Of a stretch of 64,000 nt of DNA, positions 58,806 to 64,000 are shown piece after piece. The DNA is from Ottelia alismoides (Eukaryota; Streptophyta; Magnoliopsida; Alismatales; Hydrocharitaceae), in the NCBI GenBank assembly GCA_037367405.1, contig JAZKJV010009631.1, positions 471,973 through 535,972 on the forward strand, written 5' to 3'. The notes below the pieces were generated by a model. It did no database searches and was not told the DNA's origin. It was given only the letters and a program-made list of their open reading frames with translations. The number at the start of each line of letters is the position of its first letter. The first letter of the stretch is position 1. The position numbers and the translations under genes were made by a program.

Positions 58806-60380
58806 AGGCAAACGGCTTAGTATTGTGTTTTGAAATTTCTTGTTCGGTTTTCCGCATTCGGGTAGTCTGACCCCCGAATATTTCATTGTAAATTCCATTT
58901 TATTTCTTGCATTTATTTTTCAGCATTTATTTCGCTTATTTTATTTTGATTATTTTCTGAGTCCCTCTCTTACACAAATCTCTCTTATTTTTCTTGCGAG
59001 GTACCCATCGCACGTGGAGTGGTTTTTCAAGGAACCGACGCATCTTCACCGACATCCGAAGAAGCCGCAATTTATTTAAGATCGAGTCGAGTCGTGAGAG
59101 AGCGTAGAGTCTAGGTTTTTAGTTTCTGCAAATTTCAATTTCCGCTCATTTACAGGGGTGTCCGATTGGATTCTCGCGTGTATAAAAAGACTCTGAACTC
59201 TTCTGTTGGTGTCGTGGCCTGTTTTACTCTCTGGTGAGGGTGTGGCCCGACTTGAGTGGCGATTAGGATAGACCTGCACATACGGCTCTCAAAGCATTTT
59301 TATTTTTTGATTGTGCTCGTAGGATCTTAAGCCACACTGCACATTAATCGAGATGCACATAGATCGTTCAACTTATCCAAATTTAACTCAATTCTTTCCC
59401 GCTAATAGAACTTTCAGCCTAGGTGCGGTTTTTCATCAGCTTGCATTTCATTATAGAGTAATTTTTCAATTCTTTCTAGCATCCCACATGGAGATTGTGA
59501 GGATTTACTGTAAGTCTTCTAACTGAGCATTCATCATAGTTTTCGTGTGCATCGGCTTTTCCCGAATTTCTCCCTCCTATTTTATCACATAATTCTAAAG
59601 GAAATTGGGACTGAACGGTAGACGTGTATTTGTGCTCATTTAAATTCTTCAGTGCTCACCTAATTAAAATTGGGACTGCTAAATATAGCCGATCTTAAGA
59701 AGCCATAAAATAAAGAATTTTTTGCGGGAGAGCAACCCCATCATTGTTTGGTTTGCTTGAGCGAGAGAGCGGCCCGCACACTAGGATAGAGCCACGCCCT
59801 AACTCTTTTCAGACTACTATCTTGGGTTAGTCATTCTCCAGTGAGGATCTCTCCGGTAGCCGGTAAAGCGGCCAGTGACGTCCTTAACAGATTGAGTTGA
59901 TCGGGTAGCTGGTAAACGGTCCGCAATTCATACTCGCTGGGAAAGATCTAATTTGGGATAGGCCAGTCTCCTGAGAGCATTGGGTTCCTAACACTCGCTT
60001 TAACCGCTCTGATATATTGTATTATCACCAAACTCTAAAATTGACAAGATAATTGACCGAACCTTCACGATCTTCACTTTGAGTTGAGGTTGGTGAAACC
60101 GGGGTTTGGTTTGTGTTGCATTGGTGTGCGTGAATCGATTTCGAAGATCATAGCCGCACATTAGATACAATTTCTCTTGACTATCCTGTGCAATCATCTC
60201 TCTCCTTCTTGAGTTAAATCTCATTATGGAACTCTTGTCCAATAACTCTTGCAGACCCAACCCCCCATTCCTTTCAAAAATGACCGAACATCTATCTGAA
60301 AGCCCATCAGAGCTATAATATGAAAATGAATTTGTTTCGATTAGGCCCAAATCAACCAAATCCTCTTCTTTCAACAATCC
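58806..60380 (+). other. Leader of D
   Basis: No supported gene. It holds a small stem (ATTCGGG/CCCGAAT, near 58855-58880) and two similar 19-base pieces, GGTAGCCGGTAAAGCGGCC at 59855 and a diverged copy at 59904. Confidence 0.5.
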
Positions 60381-61279
60381 TCCAACATTTGCGGGAGATT
60401 TTCACCCGCGGATGAATTCAGCCTCCTCATTGAATTTCAATTCGCATCATCCGACCACACATGACCATCTACCATCTTGACTGAACCGCCTTATTCTCAG
60501 TTTCTTGCCGATGAAACATTTCAAAATCAAAATCTCTTTGAGTCTCATGACTGGCAGAGAACCAAACCCAGATGGAAAGACATGCACTGAATGATCATCG
60601 GCATTGGATTGACCATGATAGACCCCTCATCAGACATGATACTCATACAGAGGACTAGAGTGACCTCCTAGAAACACATAAACCCTGTATGCTGACTCCA
60701 CCATATCAAGGTCTGACCAATCATGATCAAAGGATCGAACTCCACTCGGATCAAATACACATGCCTGGACTATGTGAGCAGCCTCCTTCCATGATTTTTG
60801 AGGAGAAATTTTTAGAAAATAATGATCATATGTCAGATATTCCAAGAAACTCTCCTCTCAGCACAAACGGGAAAATGGAAGATGAAATTATCGAACACAC
60901 ACTGACTGCTCCCATGATTAATCATGAATAGAATTTTGAGGATGATATTTCGAGGATAAATAAAAGATTCAATTCAATATAGGATAGATTTCAAAATTTA
61001 CCGACCGATTAATTTCACTCTATGGGAGCTCGGACATAAAAATGAATGAGGAAATGATTGGATCTCATTTTGACAATTTTGAGGATGTTCAAAAAACCTA
61101 GGGACGATGCTGATATCGACACCTCTGCATATTATTCCCCTAGAAATCACTATGCCTCCAACTCCTATTTCGAACATCACAGCCCCCACTCATCTGAAGA
61201 ACACACCACATCACCACACCACACAGAAAATACCAAAAATCGGAATATTTGAAAATCATAAAAAAATCAAAATCTCGAA
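60381..61279 (+). pseudogene. Gag-position region of D, degraded, unknown
   Basis: Short frames rich in His, Ser, Pro and Asp in shifting phases, such as 60689-60931 (80 codons) and 61058-61252 (64 codons). No capsid core motif of the kind seen in A, C and G was found. As in B, the gag core seems to be missing, so virus-like particles would have to come from another element. Confidence 0.4.
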
Positions 61280-62083
61280 AAATACATAAAAATTGAAACT
61301 GAAGAAGATCTACAGAATTTGGATCCTGTTGTACGGGAAGCACTAGGAAAGAAATTGATTTTTGAACTTCCCTTTCTACAAGCCATTGAACAGTTCCCCG
61401 ACCTTGAAAGATTTATAATGGACAAATTAACTAAGAAAAAGTCGGCAGGATTAGAACCAAGACCGAAAGACATATCTTGTCAATGGCCTCCTCCTTAGTA
61501 TGGAGGAGAAAAACCAAGAGCCGCATCGTGAAGCGGTTTCCCAGATTTGACTGTGAAATCAAAGACACAATTTTCACCCATGCTCGGATTGATGACGATT
61601 CACCGATTAATATCCTCCCGACCTCTTGTATTTCACAAACTCAAACTCGGACTGATTCGGAAGATACGAGAGATTGTTCGATTGGCGGACCGATCGATAA
61701 AGCGGCCGAGAGGAATCATTTATGTCATCATGAAATTCCAAGGTGCTCCGCTCAAAGTTGAATTCACGATCATTGATATTGAGCATCAAGGAGAATCCAC
61801 CCAGTCTCCAATCATTCTCGGAAAGCCATTCTTGACATTGGCCAAGGCAATTATTGATTGTGAGACTCGAGAAATCAATTTCACAGCATTGGAAGCACTT
61901 AGATCTGACCATGTCTTTGAGGAACCACGATTTTCTGAGACAACCCACGAAGTCCCCGATAGCCGCAACCATGAAACGGTAGAAGAGCCCTACCCTGCTA
62001 CGACACCTGAGATAGCGGTTGTTGATGAGACTATTGGTTTAGAGCTCTCCCTAGTATTTCAATTCCCGCGGATCTTAAAATAG
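61280..62083 (+). pseudogene. Protease of D, broken
   Basis: A leading block ends in a lysine-rich segment near 61440. The active-site loop is read as ARIDDDSPINILPTS (61586-61630), where A has LLDSGSSIILLPSS. After a frame change come LADRSIKRPRG (about 61679-61711) and SPIILGKPFL (about 61805-61835), the standard closing strand. It ends at the TAG at 62081. The active-site Gly is not kept. Confidence 0.8.
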
Positions 62084-62099
62084 ACAAATCCTTCTACTA

Positions 62100-62806
62100 C
62101 GATCCTGAAACATATGCATGGTCGCACCCTGGAGCAACATTCTCTGAATACTTGGACCAAATCATCCCAAATGAGAGTGCACCAACATTCAGAAGACCAA
62201 GAATAAACAAACAAAATGCAAACCGACCAAGGAGAAGAACTCTAATGGCTATTCATCTGGATACTCAAGTGAATCGACACCTTCACGAAGAAAGAAAAAG
62301 AGAGTTACCTTTGACCGTTCGGAAGAGGAATCAGTTGATGATCCCTCATCAGGTCTGGAAAAGGTAGTCTACAAGAGTGAAGTCTGTTCGGCAGCTCTAA
62401 AGCCATATCTTCGCAAGGATCCAAAATTCAATTCTCGTTGGACAACTCCCGTTCCGAACTACTACTCATCAAAGCTGATGCTCCTACCCTCTTTAAATAC
62501 ACTGGAATTATTTCTTATGAGCTGACTGAGACTGGTGCTTCTGAGTATTCATCTGAGGACAAACCGCTTGACCCCAAGAAGGAACGAATTTTGAGAAAAC
62601 AACTGAAGAAACAAAAAGACATGAATACTTGGAGTATGTCCACTTTCAAATACTATTCCTCTGAGGATAACTCTGATGATGGATATCTTTCATCTGACTC
62701 AAACACTTCATCTATTATCCATCATGACTTTTCTGAGGATGACACTGATCATAGTTGGGAATCATATGCCTCATCTTCGTCTCATCATTACGATCTCCCA
62801 CCATAG
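62100..62806 (+). pseudogene. Acidic region of D replacing RT-integrase, unknown
   Basis: Two frames. The first (about 62100-62367) is basic in its middle (RRPRINKQNANRPRRR). The second (62438-62806, 122 codons) has a Lys-rich middle and a Ser/Asp/Glu-rich end with repeated SSEDNSDDG and SSDSNTSS-like pieces. Position and acidity match the frame of B (957-1415), but residue-level similarity is weak. No known domain is recognised. It could be an expanded protease-RT linker. Confidence 0.4.
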
Positions 62807-62900
62807 GCTCACAAAAAGATCAGCTGAAAACCACTTTAATCATCGGCTACCCACTCCTCCCTCCCGACCACATCGATCTCCTTGTACAGCTTCTTCCTCT

Positions 62901-63179
62901 ACTTAGGCCAAGGCCTAAGTATAGGGGGACCGATGCCATCTGTACATACCATTCTTCTCTTATCTCCCGATCGCTCCATTTCCACCCTTCTTCCATACTT
63001 AGGCTGACCAGAGCCTAAGTATAGGGGAACCGACACCCACCTGTATATACTCTCCTCATTCACATATCCCGACAGCTATATTTTTCTTTGCATTTTGACT
63101 CCCTTACGCTTAGCCCGAGCTATGTCTTCTTTCCCGCTTCTTGTGCTCTGAGGACACAACACTCGCTAAGTATAGGGGG
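62901..63179 (+). repeat. Stem-loop array of D (three units)
   Basis: Unit 1: ACTTAGGCC 62901-62909 and GGCCTAAGT 62912-62920, then TATAGGGGG. Unit 2: ATACTTAGGCT 62995-63005 and AGCCTAAGTAT 63012-63022, then four Gs. Unit 3: long form, about 63104-63179, ending CTAAGTATAGGGGG. The inner base pairs differ from A, B and G but still pair. Confidence 0.82.
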
Positions 63180-64000
63180 TCTGTGTATATACTTCGTATA
63201 TATTTTACCCATATCTCGTACTTTCGCGTAAGTTTATATGTATTTACGGGGTGGGTAATCTTTCAAAAAACCAACACAAAAAAATCCCTTGCAAAAAAAT
63301 GTGTCTGCATTTCACACACATGTACTTCATCCAGCATCGCATTTATTTGCATCTGTGAAAAGTCATCGGGTTCTGAACCGAGTTATGAGACGAAATCGAG
63401 AGTGGTCTGGACTTGACCTTAATCCACCTAATTTTCAGAGGAACTTCACCGAGAAATAGGATTTTAAGAGCTTCAGGTCGTTGACTTAATTCCTTAAGTT
63501 CCACATGACAATGTGCAGCGTTTGACTCTTAGTGTCTAACATGGTCCCTTCATTCTAGGTACAACTCTGGAATAGGGAATTAATTTATACTCTCGCACTT
63601 TGCACTTAGCTCAACTCAGACGGGATGTTGGAAGACTGTGTTAGTCTCTTTTCTGGTATCGTGTAAATCCAAAGACCGGAGTACGGGTTGAAATAAAGCT
63701 TTGGAAAAGGGATGGACGGCTGGGCACATTTTTTTGCTAAGACCCCAAAAAATGTACGGAACAAAAAGATTCTATATCCGTAGGGGCACAACAAGATCCA
63801 AGAAGAACCACCAAAAATTCCAAATACAAAGAAGCAACTACCCAATAAAATCCGACCAAAAAGGTCCAAGCTTCAAGAAACCTGCAGATCTTGGTGGAGA
63901 CTCGGCTACACTGGCCATCTTCACAAGGAGAGGTGACTACACTGGCCACCCTCCAGTTCTCTTTCCCCTTCTTCTATCCTCCTCCCCCCAATTCGATTGA
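63180..64000 (+). other. 3' UTR of D to window end
   Basis: No supported gene. From about 63350 on it follows the conserved 3' UTR block of A and G: TTAGCTCAACTCAG near 63607, AATAAAGCTTTGG near 63691, and two ACTACACTGGCCA-like pieces near 63905-63950. Confidence 0.65.

Larger units (their letters stand above)
55890..64000 (+). mobile_element. Element D: non-autonomous Athila-like element, 5' part
   Basis: Plus strand: 5' LTR, primer site, leader, degraded gag-position region, protease, acidic region, stem-loop array and 3' UTR; it leaves the window before its 3' LTR. Only about 0.8 kb separates the end of protease from the array, so RT, RNase H and integrase are absent. The inferred left target flank is CCATG (55885-55889). 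Confidence 0.8.

Overview
The window looks like a block of a seed-plant nuclear genome made almost entirely of nested transposable elements. I see no host gene, tRNA or rRNA. The evidence for a plant is Athila-type Ty3/Gypsy retrotransposons primed by tRNA-Asp (binding site TGGCGCCGTTGCCGGGG or variants), very long LTRs of 3-4 kb, and a PIF/Harbinger transposon with a Myb-like ORF1. The sequence alone does not identify the species.

Layout, as a stack of insertions. Element C (minus strand, oldest) is the host: 5' LTR fragment 41421-43126, PBS 41402-41418, leader, then gag, protease and RT broken into pieces down to 26333. Four insertions cut C: B (minus, 5' LTR 22601-26332, body running off the left edge) in its RT; solo LTR E (plus, 29541-32671, with matching 5-bp duplications) in its gag; Harbinger F (33318-39407) also in gag; and G (minus, 3' LTR 43127-46889, body to 55889) in its 5' LTR. 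Element A (plus, 1639-20059, complete, target duplication GATGA) sits inside B. Element D (plus, 55890 to beyond 64000) sits inside G at its gag start codon.

A and G carry gag, protease, RT, RNase H and integrase, all broken by stops or frameshifts. In A the pol frame is continuous apart from four stop codons. B and D have a different layout: PBS, a poorly conserved gag-position region, protease, about 0.8 kb of acidic coding sequence, then directly the 3' region. They have no RT, RNase H or integrase, so they look like non-autonomous partners.

The most striking feature is in the 3' untranslated part of A, B, D and G. It is an array of three to six stem-loops of the form CTATACTTAGG-loop-CCTAAGTATAG, nearly all followed by a G-run. 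The 3' arm plus G-run repeats the polypurine tract that abuts the 3' LTR in A. Loop-closing base pairs differ between units while pairing is kept. Further non-coding conservation is seen in a 3' UTR block (A, G, D), a 36-base U3 block (A, B, G), CACGTG hairpins in LTRs, and a hairpin beside the polypurine tract (A, G). All comparisons were made by eye.
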